From an uncultured Saprospiraceae bacterium (GTDB taxonomy: Bacteria > Bacteroidota > Bacteroidia > Chitinophagales > Saprospiraceae): a DNA stretch of 64,000 nucleotides. The position numbers and the translations under genes are program-made. Position 1 is the first letter of the stretch. Every line of letters begins with the position of its first letter. The notes under the pieces are model-generated. The model worked only from the letters and a program-made list of their open reading frames with translations, was not told where the DNA came from and searched no databases. Below, piece after piece: positions 1 through 9,175 of the stretch. Where the stretch lies: positions 32,182 through 96,181 of the forward strand of contig CALHAM010000041.1 of assembly GCA_937934275.1 (NCBI GenBank), in the 5' to 3' direction.

Positions 1-2
1 CA

Positions 3-1046
3 GTAGCGGCACTGCGTTGGGTTTTTCAGAGCAGCGAGGTGTGTCGATGGCGAGGCTCATCGCACAGCTATTCTCTTGTGTGGGGGTGGTCAAGGGCCTA
101 TCCGGAGACGACAGGCTACCTGATACCGACACTATTGGCTTGGGGAGATTGGCGCCAAGACGAGCGCTGCCTTGAATTAGCGCGTCAGTGGGCTGAGTGG
201 CTGGTGGGTCTTCAGCAAAGAGAGGGTTTTTGGGCGGGCGGCGTGGTAGGAGGGCAGCAGCCGAGCGTTTTCAATACGGCCATGATTGTCGATGGCCTGT
301 CGGCCCTGGCAGAGCGAATGCCCGATGCGCATTTTGCTGCAGAGAGTGCGTACCGAGGCCTGGCGTGGTTGCTGGTTGCCTCAGACGCCGACGGCGCGTG
401 GAGGCAAGGGTTGTACGTGCCGGGTTTTACACCTGCCTACTACGCCTATGCGGTAGCCGCCGCGTTGCGCAGTATCGAGCGTTTGCACCAGTGGCGCAAG
501 GGCGAGGAGCTGCTTCGGCGCGCAACGGCCTACTACGCCCGCCATTTGGATGCCGACGGGACGTTGGTGCAGGCGGGTTTTCACCCCGGGCCGTGGGCTT
601 TCACTCACACCATAGCGTACGCCTTGCAAGGGCTTTGGGAAGCGGCGCTCTACTTTGAGGAGGTATCGCTTCAGCAGCGGGTGTTGCGGGCCTGCTGCAG
701 GTGGCAAATGGTCATGCAAGAGCGTGGGCGCGTTGGCGGCCGCTATCGGCAAGGGTGGAAGGGCGACTATTCCTTCACCTGTCCGTTGGGCAATGCGCAG
801 CTGAGTGTGTTGTTTCGGAAGGTAGGGAGTCATGCGGGTGCCATTGCGTTGGAGCGGTGGGCCGATTGGCTTTTGCACCAGGCTGTGGAGCACCAATACT
901 GGGGGACTGACCCCAACCGCCGCGGTGCTCTACCCGGCTCTGTGCCGCTGTGGGGGCCGTACCTGCGCTGGCGCTATCCGAACTGGGGAGCCAAGTTTCT
1001 GCTCGACGCGCTTTTGGCGGCGCTAATTTCGGATGGAGTAGAATAG
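3..1046 (+). CDS. Hypothetical protein, alpha/alpha-toroid (squalene-cyclase/prenyltransferase-like) repeats; 5' end truncated by window
   Basis: Reading frame stays open to the window start (VAALRWVFQSSEV... upstream of the GTG at 39); repeated W/G/A-rich helical repeats. Confidence 0.55.
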   Translation, partial: VAALRWVFQSSEVCRWRGSSHSYSLVWGWSRAYPETTGYLIPTLLAWGDWRQDERCLELARQWAEWLVGLQQREGFWAGGVVGGQQPSVFNTAMIVDGLSALAERMPDAHFAAESAYRGLAWLLVASDADGAWRQGLYVPGFTPAYYAYAVAAALRSIERLHQWRKGEELLRRATAYYARHLDADGTLVQAGFHPGPWAFTHTIAYALQGLWEAALYFEEVSLQQRVLRACCRWQMVMQERGRVGGRYRQGWKGDYSFTCPLGNAQLSVLFRKVGSHAGAIALERWADWLLHQAVEHQYWGTDPNRRGALPGSVPLWGPYLRWRYPNWGAKFLLDALLAALISDGVE

Positions 1047-1116
1047 AGTAGAAGAGCTCGTCAGTTCGTATAAGCGCTCTGCGCCTCAGGATTGCCCTAA
1101 AGTACGGGGTGCTTTC

Positions 1117-1707
1117 TTAGTGCATCCGGTCGCCCCGAGTAGGCAGGTTTTCCATCACATCGGCTTCGTACTTGAGATACTCTTGCCAACGCTGCCAGGT
1201 TTTTTCCCAACCAAAATAGCGTTCGGCCAAGTCCAAAAAGAGCCGATAGTGGCCGGCCTCCGCCACCATGAATTGGTGGTACCACTGGCGCAGGGCTTCG
1301 TCGGCGCAATGGAGCGACAACAGGCGAAAGCGCTCACAGCTGCGCGCCTCGATGAGGGCACACGTTAGCAAGCGCTCCAGCAGGGCCTCGTCGCGGCTGC
1401 CTCCTTTCTTCTGGAATTTCAGCAGCGCATTCACGTACTCGTCTTTGCGTTGGCGGCCCAAGCGGAGCGAGCGCTTTTTCATCTCGGCCAATACCATCCG
1501 AAAATGGCCCCACTCTTCCGTAACCACAGGGGCTAAGGCCTCCACCATTTCAGTTCGTTCGGGAAAGGCTTGAATGAGCGAAATACACGAAGTAGCCGCC
1601 TTTTGTTCGCAATAGGCGTGGTCGGTGAGAATTTCACTCAAATCCATCTCCGCTAGATTAACCCAGCGCGGGTCGGTCGGTAGTTTTAAGCCTAAAGTGG
1701 TGTTCAT
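1117..1707 (-). CDS. miaE: tRNA-(ms[2]io[6]A)-hydroxylase (MiaE family)
   Basis: MNTTLGLKLPTDPRWVNLAEMDLSEILTDHAYCEQKAATSCISLI...; di-iron helical motifs (EQKAA, EEWGHF, EARSCERF, EAGHYRLF). Start set at ATG 1707 rather than the longer ORF to 2214. Confidence 0.88.
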   Translation of the reverse strand: MNTTLGLKLPTDPRWVNLAEMDLSEILTDHAYCEQKAATSCISLIQAFPERTEMVEALAPVVTEEWGHFRMVLAEMKKRSLRLGRQRKDEYVNALLKFQKKGGSRDEALLERLLTCALIEARSCERFRLLSLHCADEALRQWYHQFMVAEAGHYRLFLDLAERYFGWEKTWQRWQEYLKYEADVMENLPTRGDRMH

Positions 1708-1872
1708 ACGCGTGAATGGCCTTTGTTGGCTTGGGAAAAAAAGGGCGGCCTCCCTGCCGCTGGGGCTGTAGATGTCGAAGCAACGCCCGCATTTAACGCC
1801 GGCAAAGTTCTGGCGAAAAAGCATCTTTGCGTAGCCCAACCGCTTAGCAAACGCGCTCTCTGGCTCGCATCT

Positions 1873-2466
1873 ATGAATCACGTCGCCCACTGCCTGCTTT
1901 CGTATCCAGACGAGGCCTTGCTCATCGGCAATTTCATTGGCGACTACATCAAAGGCAGCCGCTGGAAACACTATCCGGAACCCATCCAGAAAGGTATCTT
2001 GCTGCATCGCTTCATCGATGCTTGTGTTGAGGAGCATCCTGCTTTGCGGAGGAGTGTGCAGCGCCTTCGACCCTACGCTGGGCGCTTTGCCGCTCCGGTC
2101 GTAGACATTCTCTACGACTACCTGCTCTGCAAGGAATGGGAAACGGCAGCAGTAGTGCCGGACTTCGAGCGCTTTTCGTCGTGGGCATACGTTGGCTTGG
2201 AGGCTTACCGCCACTTCATGCCCGAGGCACTTCAGGAGCGCTGGCCGGACATGCGCTCAGGGCGGTTTCTGCACTTGTACACCAGCCGCGAAGGCGTTGC
2301 CTGGACGCTGGAGCGCTTTGCCTTGAGGCTATCGTTGTCGCTCGACGGTCGAGGTCTGCTCTCTTATTGGGAGAAAGATGAGGCTACCTTTACGGCAGAT
2401 TTTCAGGAATTGCTCCCCGATTTGAGGGCGAAAGTGGCCGCCTGGCGAAGCCGGTATTGCTCCTGA
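1873..2466 (+). CDS. Acyl carrier protein phosphodiesterase (AcpH-like)
   Basis: MNHVAHCLLSYPDEALLIGNFIGDYIKG...LLHRFIDACVEEHP; typical ACP-PDE N-terminus. Confidence 0.82.
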   Translation: MNHVAHCLLSYPDEALLIGNFIGDYIKGSRWKHYPEPIQKGILLHRFIDACVEEHPALRRSVQRLRPYAGRFAAPVVDILYDYLLCKEWETAAVVPDFERFSSWAYVGLEAYRHFMPEALQERWPDMRSGRFLHLYTSREGVAWTLERFALRLSLSLDGRGLLSYWEKDEATFTADFQELLPDLRAKVAAWRSRYCS

Positions 2467-2551
2467 CCAAAAGCAGCCTCGTTGGCTTGCGGCTTGCCTT
2501 CGCCATAAGAAAAGAGAAAAGAGGAAGTGGAAACTTAAATCATCGTCTGTC

Positions 2552-5500
2552 ATGCCGAGAGCTCCTAAGTATTCTCCGATCTGCGGGATTGTTGCTTTAG
2601 CGTTTTTATGGCAAAAGCCCGTATTGGCACAGGCCACGTATTTCCAGCAGGAGGTCAACTACCACATTCGGGTAACCCTCGACGACATCCAACATACCTT
2701 GCGAGGGCAGATGCGCTTAGAGTACATCAATCACTCGCCTGCATCGCTCGCCGAAATATGGCTACACCTGTGGCCCAATGCCTATCGGAGCCGCCAAACG
2801 GCTTTTTGTCGCCAAAAGCTGCGCCAGGGCGATATGCACTTCTACTTTGCTCCCGACAGTTCGATGGGCTACCTTTCTGGAGTAGATTTTCGGGTGAATG
2901 GGCAGCCGGTGCGCTGGGAGTTTCACCCCAAACACCCCGACATTGCCCGCCTCTGGCTCAACGAGCCGCTGCCGCCAGGAGGGCGCATTGTTCTGGAGAC
3001 GCCTTTTGAAGTAAAAATACCTGCTGTGTTCTCTCGCTTAGGGCATACTGGGCAATCTTACCAAATCTCGCAGTGGTATCCGAAGCCAGCGGTTTACGAT
3101 ACTCGGGGGTGGCATCCCATGCCCTATCTGGATATGGGCGAATTCTATGCAGAGTTCGGCACGTTTGAGGTGGAGATTACCCTGCCCGAAAACTACGTCG
3201 TAGGGGCTACGGGAGTGCTCCAGTCGCCGGAAGAGCAGGCGTTCTTACTGCGCCGGATGGCCGAAACTCAAGCCGAATTGGAGCGTCTGGACGTGGAAGG
3301 CGACGGACCTAAACCCTTCCGTAAAGCGCCGAACGATACCTTTCCGCCTTCTTCGCCAGTGCTGAAGACCCTGCGCTTTCGGGCGGAGCGCGTACATGAC
3401 TTTGCCTGGTTTGCCGATAAGCGCTTTCGCGTATTGCGCGAGGTGGCGCTGTTAGAGTCAGGGCGAGAGGTAGAGTGCTGGGCCATGTTCTTGCCCTCTT
3501 CATCGAGGCTTTGGCGGCAGGCGGCTACATACGTGCGGCGGGCTGTGGAGTTTTACTCCGCCCATGTAGGCGAGTACCCTTGGCCACAGGCTACGGCCGT
3601 ACTGGGTGCTCTGAGCGCCGGCGGCGGCATGGAATATCCTATGGTTACTGTCATTAGCGACGCAGCGAGCGAGGAGTCCTTAGACGAGATTATCGCGCAT
3701 GAGGTCGGGCACAATTGGTTCTACGGCGTTTTAGCCTCTAACGAGCGCGCCTATCCGTGGCTGGACGAAGGGCTGAACTCGTACTACGAGCAGCGCTACA
3801 TGGAGCACTACTACGGCCAACAGAATGCCCGCAGTTCAAAAAGTCGCAACGCGGCTGACCCCAAAAATTTCGGCTCGCTTTCTCGGCTGTTGTCGGTAGC
3901 ACTGGTGCGTGTAGGTGATACCCAAACGCCCGCTACGCCGGTAGAGGCGCTGACGCGCACGGGTTATTTTGCAACCGCCTACGTCAAGCCTCCGCTCTAC
4001 TTGCAGTGGTTAGAGAAGGCCTCTGGCAGGTTGCTGTTCGACCGAGCCATGAAGCACTACTTCCAAAGGTGGCAGTTTCGGCACCCCTATCCGGAAGATT
4101 TGCAAGCGGCGTGGCGAGAAGCAGGGCTAGAGGCCGATTGGTTTTTTGAGGCGATGCAGAGCGCTGCTCCGTTCGATATGGCTGTGCGCCGAGTGCGACG
4201 CTTGCCCAGTGGCGAATGGGAGGTTCGGGTGAGCCGACGCAAGGGGCAAAAGGCCCCGTTCAGCATCAGCGCCCTCCGGAACGACCAAGTGGTGCACACT
4301 CAGTGGTATGCACCCGTGGAAGGCTCTTCGGCAGTCTTGACCTTTCCTGCGGTGTCGGCCGAAGCCTTTGTTTTGGACTACGAAGGCGTTACCTTAGACG
4401 CCTTCCACTCGAACAATGGGTGGCGAGTGGGGCGTTTGCTGCCCAAACGCCGCCCGCTGCATGTTTGGCCTTTGGCCTTGTTTGAAGCGACGGACCGCAC
4501 TGTGGTCGGCCTCCTTCCCTGGGTGGGTTGGAATCAGTACGACAAGGCGACCATAGGGCTAGCCCTCCATAGTCCTCTTTTACCGCCGCAGCGCTTGCGC
4601 TACTACCTTTTGCCCGGCATAGGCACGGCCTCGGGCAATGTTGTCGGCCTAGTGGATGTGCAGTATCGCTTTTTGCCCGGAGGGCTAATCCCACATGCGA
4701 CCGCGGGCTTCAGCGTCCGCTCGGCCACGTATGCCCATCGGCTGGGCGAAGTCGGCTATCGGCTTCAGTATTGGCGTTGGTCGCCGACTCTTCGGCTCGA
4801 CTTGCGCAGCGGCTCGCCGTCGTTTGTGCATGCCTTAGACGTTCGGGCTATTCTTCTACAAAAAGAAGAGCCTATCTTCAGCGACCAAGGCGTTTTTGCA
4901 GGCAAAAGCCGCCCTACCGCCCAAGTGTATGAGGTGCGCTACGAGGCCCACAATCTCTCTGCGCCCAATCCCTGCAGTTTTTTTATTGGTTTGGAAGGAC
5001 AGCACTATTCAGTGCAGGGCGCACCCGCTAGCTATTTGCGCGCCGCTTTCGAATGGCAGCAAGAGTTCTACTACAAGCCCAAAAAACGCCTCTACGTCCG
5101 TCTCTTTGGCGGATACTTTTTGCACAACACCCAGCGCTATAGGGGCAGTGTGGCCACCAACAGCCTGACCAACGACGTGGCACGCGCCTCCTTTGCCCTG
5201 AACCCTCAGGGCTTCAACGATTACCGCTTCGACCAAGTGTTTTTGGGACGCACCGACACCCGCGGTTTCTTGGCGCGTCAGGTGAGCCAAACTGAAGGCG
5301 GCTTTAAAAACGCCTTCGGCCCCGCTTATGCGCAAGTGTTCGGTAACTCCAACGATTTTATTGCCGCGCTCAACCTCCGCGCCGATTTACCTTTCCGCAT
5401 GCCCTTTAAACCTTATTTCGACCTCGGCTACTTTCGCGATGCTACGCCCTTAGGCGCCTCCCGCTCCCTCCAAGAACAGCTCGTCTGGAGTGGCGGCCTG

Positions 5501-5677
5501 ATGCTGGAAGTGCTGCGCGGGCATCTGGAGGTGTACTTCCCACTCGTACATAGCAGCGCCCTGAGCCAGCTGTACACCAGTGCCACCAGCAATTATGCTC
5601 AGCATATCACTTGGAGCATCCGCTTGCCTCACCTGCGGGCGCGAGACAGGGAACAGCTCTTTCAGTGGCTCAACTGA
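2552..5677 (+). CDS. M1 family metallopeptidase with C-terminal outer-membrane beta-barrel-like region
   Basis: HEVGHNWFYG zinc-binding HExxH and downstream E (WLDEGLNSYYE); C-terminal ~400 aa made of alternating aromatic beta-strand-like segments. Confidence 0.82.
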   Translation: MPRAPKYSPICGIVALAFLWQKPVLAQATYFQQEVNYHIRVTLDDIQHTLRGQMRLEYINHSPASLAEIWLHLWPNAYRSRQTAFCRQKLRQGDMHFYFAPDSSMGYLSGVDFRVNGQPVRWEFHPKHPDIARLWLNEPLPPGGRIVLETPFEVKIPAVFSRLGHTGQSYQISQWYPKPAVYDTRGWHPMPYLDMGEFYAEFGTFEVEITLPENYVVGATGVLQSPEEQAFLLRRMAETQAELERLDVEGDGPKPFRKAPNDTFPPSSPVLKTLRFRAERVHDFAWFADKRFRVLREVALLESGREVECWAMFLPSSSRLWRQAATYVRRAVEFYSAHVGEYPWPQATAVLGALSAGGGMEYPMVTVISDAASEESLDEIIAHEVGHNWFYGVLASNERAYPWLDEGLNSYYEQRYMEHYYGQQNARSSKSRNAADPKNFGSLSRLLSVALVRVGDTQTPATPVEALTRTGYFATAYVKPPLYLQWLEKASGRLLFDRAMKHYFQRWQFRHPYPEDLQAAWREAGLEADWFFEAMQSAAPFDMAVRRVRRLPSGEWEVRVSRRKGQKAPFSISALRNDQVVHTQWYAPVEGSSAVLTFPAVSAEAFVLDYEGVTLDAFHSNNGWRVGRLLPKRRPLHVWPLALFEATDRTVVGLLPWVGWNQYDKATIGLALHSPLLPPQRLRYYLLPGIGTASGNVVGLVDVQYRFLPGGLIPHATAGFSVRSATYAHRLGEVGYRLQYWRWSPTLRLDLRSGSPSFVHALDVRAILLQKEEPIFSDQGVFAGKSRPTAQVYEVRYEAHNLSAPNPCSFFIGLEGQHYSVQGAPASYLRAAFEWQQEFYYKPKKRLYVRLFGGYFLHNTQRYRGSVATNSLTNDVARASFALNPQGFNDYRFDQVFLGRTDTRGFLARQVSQTEGGFKNAFGPAYAQVFGNSNDFIAALNLRADLPFRMPFKPYFDLGYFRDATPLGASRSLQEQLVWSGGLMLEVLRGHLEVYFPLVHSSALSQLYTSATSNYAQHITWSIRLPHLRARDREQLFQWLN

Positions 5678-6525
5678 AGCAACTCGCAGAGCGCTCCTAC
5701 TTGCCGAGGGCCAATGCGCCCGTCAGGTCCAACGGCCACCAGCGCCGCCTCAGCGCCGGGGTCGTGTTCAAAAAACAAAACATGCCCCTGTTCAGCGGCT
5801 TCGGCCAGCAGGCGAGCCTTCTCCTCTAGTGTGATCAGCGGCCGCACGTCGTAGGCCATGACGTAGGGCAGCCCAATATGCCAACGAGACGGCAATAGGT
5901 CGGCACAATACACTACGGTGCGCTGCTCAGCCTCGAGGACGGGTATCATCATAGCTTCCGTATGGCCGTAGGCAAAGCGCACGCGAAAGCCGGAGTACAG
6001 CTCAATGTCGGGCTGCACCTCGACGAAGCGCAGCACGCCTAAGTTGCGCAAGGGCTGAAAATTTTCGGCCAAAAACGAGGCCTTTTCGCGCGGGTTGGGT
6101 GTGCTAGCCCAGCGATAATGATCCTCATTGGTCCAGTAGATGGCGTTGGGAAAGGAGGGGGCCACCTCGCCCGTAGCCTCGTCTTTCCACAAAGCGCCGC
6201 CGCAGTGGTCGAAATGTAAGTGGGTCAAAAAGACGTCGGTGATATCTTCAGGCGCGTAGCCTGCTTGCTGAAGCGAGGTGAAAAGCAAGCCAGTTTGCTC
6301 GGGCAAAAAATGGGCGCGAAATTTTTCGTCTTGCTTGTTGCCAATGCCTGTGTCAATGAGAATGCGCCGATCGGCTGTTTCCACTAACATCGCGCGCATG
6401 GCCCACAGACACATGTTGTCGGCGTCGGGTGGGTTCATTTTTTGCCACATGCGCTTAGGCACTACGCCAAACATGGCACCGCCGTCGAGCCGGAAAAAAC
6501 CGGTTAAAAGGGAGGTGAGTTTCAT
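5662..6525 (-). CDS. MBL-fold metallo-hydrolase
   Basis: TDVFLTHLHFDHCGGALW (HxHxDH) and ILIDTGIGNKQ. Confidence 0.9.
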   Translation of the reverse strand: MKLTSLLTGFFRLDGGAMFGVVPKRMWQKMNPPDADNMCLWAMRAMLVETADRRILIDTGIGNKQDEKFRAHFLPEQTGLLFTSLQQAGYAPEDITDVFLTHLHFDHCGGALWKDEATGEVAPSFPNAIYWTNEDHYRWASTPNPREKASFLAENFQPLRNLGVLRFVEVQPDIELYSGFRVRFAYGHTEAMMIPVLEAEQRTVVYCADLLPSRWHIGLPYVMAYDVRPLITLEEKARLLAEAAEQGHVLFFEHDPGAEAALVAVGPDGRIGPRQVGALCELLQLSH

Positions 6526-6534
6526 AATCTTTTC

Positions 6535-7197
6535 TTGAAAAAAATATTAAACCACGTGTCGTACTGCTGGGTTTTCCGCAGTGTAGAGTTTTACAATCCA
6601 CGCCGTGAAAAACTAAAAAAACCGATCGCTAAAACCAGGTGGCGGCATTTCGAACGAGGATGCTCGTTTGCCAAAAAACCGATAACGATTGTGGGCAAGA
6701 ACATTGTAGGCCCAATCGCGCCACTTCAGGGGCAAAACGCGCAACCAGTGGGCTTCGCTCTGCGTCAATTGCGGAAAATGACTGCTTTTGTATCGGAGGC
6801 ATTCCCTATGACAGGGGTAATGTTGCTCGATGCCCTGCGAACCAACACCAACGATGCCGCCAGCCGAGCCGCTGTAGCCTGCCTAGAGGAGTGGCAAAGG
6901 GCATTTCCCATCTTAGCGAAACTGCGCCCTGACATGCGCATGCGCGACCTACAACAGGTACTGGCGACTACACAGCGCCAACTACTGCAGTTCGTTCGAG
7001 CTGATTTGAGCGGTCGCCCCTTAATCGTTCTGGACCCTCCGGCCGTTGGCCTTGATGACCTGACTTACTATCGCCTCGGCGACTTTTTAGCAGAAAAATG
7101 GGCCGACCGAGCCATCATTCTACTAAGTTCCTTAAGAAAATGGGATAAAGAGAGCCACAGATGGATACAAATTGAGAAAAGCACTGTGAAGGGTTAA
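6535..7197 (+). CDS. Hypothetical protein with ABC-ATPase-like C-terminal half (Walker-B/D-loop-like) and no clear Walker A
   Basis: ORF; LATTQRQLLQFVRADLSGRPLIVLDPPAVGLDDLTYYRLGDFLAEKWADRAIILLSS resembles signature-to-D-loop region of ABC ATPases. Start codon uncertain. Confidence 0.4.
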   Translation: MKKILNHVSYCWVFRSVEFYNPRREKLKKPIAKTRWRHFERGCSFAKKPITIVGKNIVGPIAPLQGQNAQPVGFALRQLRKMTAFVSEAFPMTGVMLLDALRTNTNDAASRAAVACLEEWQRAFPILAKLRPDMRMRDLQQVLATTQRQLLQFVRADLSGRPLIVLDPPAVGLDDLTYYRLGDFLAEKWADRAIILLSSLRKWDKESHRWIQIEKSTVKG

Positions 7198-7382
7198 TGT
7201 CCCTTAGCCTTTAAAAATGCTTTTGGGCTAAAAACGCAACCTTAGAAACTTCTGGGCAAAGGGGCTCGCTTCGCAGCCTACCCTTGTTCTTCAAAGCCCT
7301 TGATTGTAGAAGATAAATCAATGCCTGCATTGAGCCATACCATATTTGAGACCATCGCTGGTTGCCTATCTTTGCCTCAACA

Positions 7383-7763
7383 ATGGCACGCCGAGTTCTC
7401 CTTTTCGTGTGGGCAGTGGGCATATTGGGCCAAGCTTCCGTTCGAACGATACTGTTGGTGCACTACCGTTTGGAGCGGGAGGTATACGTGAAGCGCTGCG
7501 AGAATGCGGCAAGGCCTGAGTTAGATTGCCAAGGCAAATGCTATTTGAAAAAGCGCATGATGGCCGTAGAAGGGCAGCGGGAAGACCGCCAGCAACCCCT
7601 GCCGGCCTTCTTTTTTTCGCTGAAAGATCTGCCCCTCTTTTGGGAGGACGGGTGCAAGACCGTTTTGCCGATGCAGGACGCCGAAGGTATGCGGACTTTC
7701 CCATCGCTCAGAGGAAGGGCGTGTAGAGGCTGCCTCAGCGATGTTTTTCACCCGCCGTGTTGA
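7383..7763 (+). CDS. Conserved hypothetical small Cys-containing protein
   Basis: MARRVLLFVWAVGILGQASVRTILLVHYRLEREVYVKRCENAARPELDCQGKCYLKKRM; N-terminal hydrophobic segment, C-x3-C motif; precedes the next two co-directional ORFs. Confidence 0.65.
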   Translation: MARRVLLFVWAVGILGQASVRTILLVHYRLEREVYVKRCENAARPELDCQGKCYLKKRMMAVEGQREDRQQPLPAFFFSLKDLPLFWEDGCKTVLPMQDAEGMRTFPSLRGRACRGCLSDVFHPPC

Positions 7764-7856
7764 GAGCACATTTGCGCTTTTTTATTCTCCGCTGAGCTGC
7801 CGGTAGCCCAAGAGGGAGAGTTGCGTTTCTAGGGTCTCTCAACATTTTTTTCAAAG

Positions 7857-8858
7857 ATGAAAAGATTAACTATTCCTTTCTTAGGGTGGTTGGTGCTGAC
7901 GCCGCTTTCAGCATCGGCTTGCGATATTTGCGGTTGTTCGAGCGGCGCCCAGTCGATGGGCCTTTTACCGTTGGTACATCGCCATTTTTTGGGTGCTCGG
8001 TGGCAAGGGCAGGGTTATCGCACCTTTGCGCACGGTAGTGAGGTCAATTCCCGAGAATATTTCTATGCTTGGGATGTCTGGGGCCGTTGGATGCCGCATC
8101 CGCGCTGGCAAGTAATGGCGTTGATCCCTTATCAGTACAATCTTCGGGAGTTTGACGACGCTCAGAGGCAGCGCGTGCGCGGGCTAGGGGATGTGTCTTT
8201 GTTGGCTCAATTTTCGGTTTTTGACCCCCTCATGTCTAGGGCACGCTCTTGGCGGCATGTGCTTCAAGTAGGAGGGGGCGTCAAGTTGCCCACAGGCGAC
8301 TTTCGACTGAGGGCAACAACGAATGGCCTTGAGGAGGCGCTACCGCCAGCCATGCAGCCCGGAACGGGCAGTACGGATGTGCTGGCGTCGGCGCTGTACG
8401 TCTTGAGCCGAGGTCGCTGGGGCATCAGCGCAGATGCCAGCTATCGACTTACGGGGGTGAACGGAGATGGTTACCGCTTTGGCCCCCGAGTTAACGGCGC
8501 ATTTCGCCTTTTTTACGTGGGGTTATGGCGGAAAATCGCCTGGACGCCCTACTTGGGTGCTCAGTTGGATCACCGACAGGCAGACTTCCTCGAGGGCGAA
8601 CAACAGCCCGAAACCGGAGGTTGGGCAGTGCTAGCTACAGCCGGCCTAGAAGTTTTTGCCCAAAACCTCGCTTTTAGCCTTACCTGGAGCCAGCCGCAGG
8701 CCTATGAACTGTCTGGCGGCTTCGTCGTTCCGCAAGGCCGACTGTCTGCTTCTATCGCCATCCTGTTCGGTCGACAGCAAATGGCGTCGAATGCGCCAGC
8801 ACCTGTTCCTCTTCTATTTCCAAACGTCCAATCGGACACTAATGCCGTAAAACAATGA
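7857..8858 (+). CDS. Putative outer-membrane/transporter-like protein with N-terminal CDICGCSSG motif
   Basis: Signal peptide followed by ACDICGCSSGAQSMGLLPLVHRHFLGARWQ; beta-rich remainder. Confidence 0.65.
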   Translation: MKRLTIPFLGWLVLTPLSASACDICGCSSGAQSMGLLPLVHRHFLGARWQGQGYRTFAHGSEVNSREYFYAWDVWGRWMPHPRWQVMALIPYQYNLREFDDAQRQRVRGLGDVSLLAQFSVFDPLMSRARSWRHVLQVGGGVKLPTGDFRLRATTNGLEEALPPAMQPGTGSTDVLASALYVLSRGRWGISADASYRLTGVNGDGYRFGPRVNGAFRLFYVGLWRKIAWTPYLGAQLDHRQADFLEGEQQPETGGWAVLATAGLEVFAQNLAFSLTWSQPQAYELSGGFVVPQGRLSASIAILFGRQQMASNAPAPVPLLFPNVQSDTNAVKQ

Positions 8859-9172
8859 TTACAACTATAGTAAGCGATTTGTCTTATTACATCGTTATTG
8901 CAGCGGCCATTGGCTCGTTGTTCTATTGGCTATTGGCGGGCAGCCGACTGTTTGGGCTTTACCTGCGCTGGATAGACCACTTAAGCATTGGTGTGGAAGA
9001 CATTCAGCAAGTGGTCAGTAACTTCGGGCGAGCCATTGCTTGGGGAGCTGTGGCGCTTTTGTTTTGGGCCTTGCCCTTTGCTATGGCCTTGGCTGCTTTT
9101 TCATGTGCGTTTTTGTTTTATCAACTGCTGCTTGTATCCAAGAACACGCAGAAATTAATAGGAAATCGCTAG
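8855..9172 (+). CDS. Small hypothetical membrane protein
   Basis: ORF overlapping the upstream stop by ATGA; hydrophobic segments. Confidence 0.55.
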   Translation: MITTIVSDLSYYIVIAAAIGSLFYWLLAGSRLFGLYLRWIDHLSIGVEDIQQVVSNFGRAIAWGAVALLFWALPFAMALAAFSCAFLFYQLLLVSKNTQKLIGNR

Positions 9173-9175
9173 CGT

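Noticed and set aside
381-896. Long antisense ORFs (e.g. 381-896 -, 16578-17216 -, 45729-46550 -)
   Set aside because: They overlap well-supported genes on the opposite strand in GC-rich sequence and have no recognisable motifs.
1117-2214. The full 365-aa ORF as the miaE product
   Set aside because: The N-terminal 169 aa are antisense to the ACP phosphodiesterase gene; family homology starts at MNTTLG (1707).
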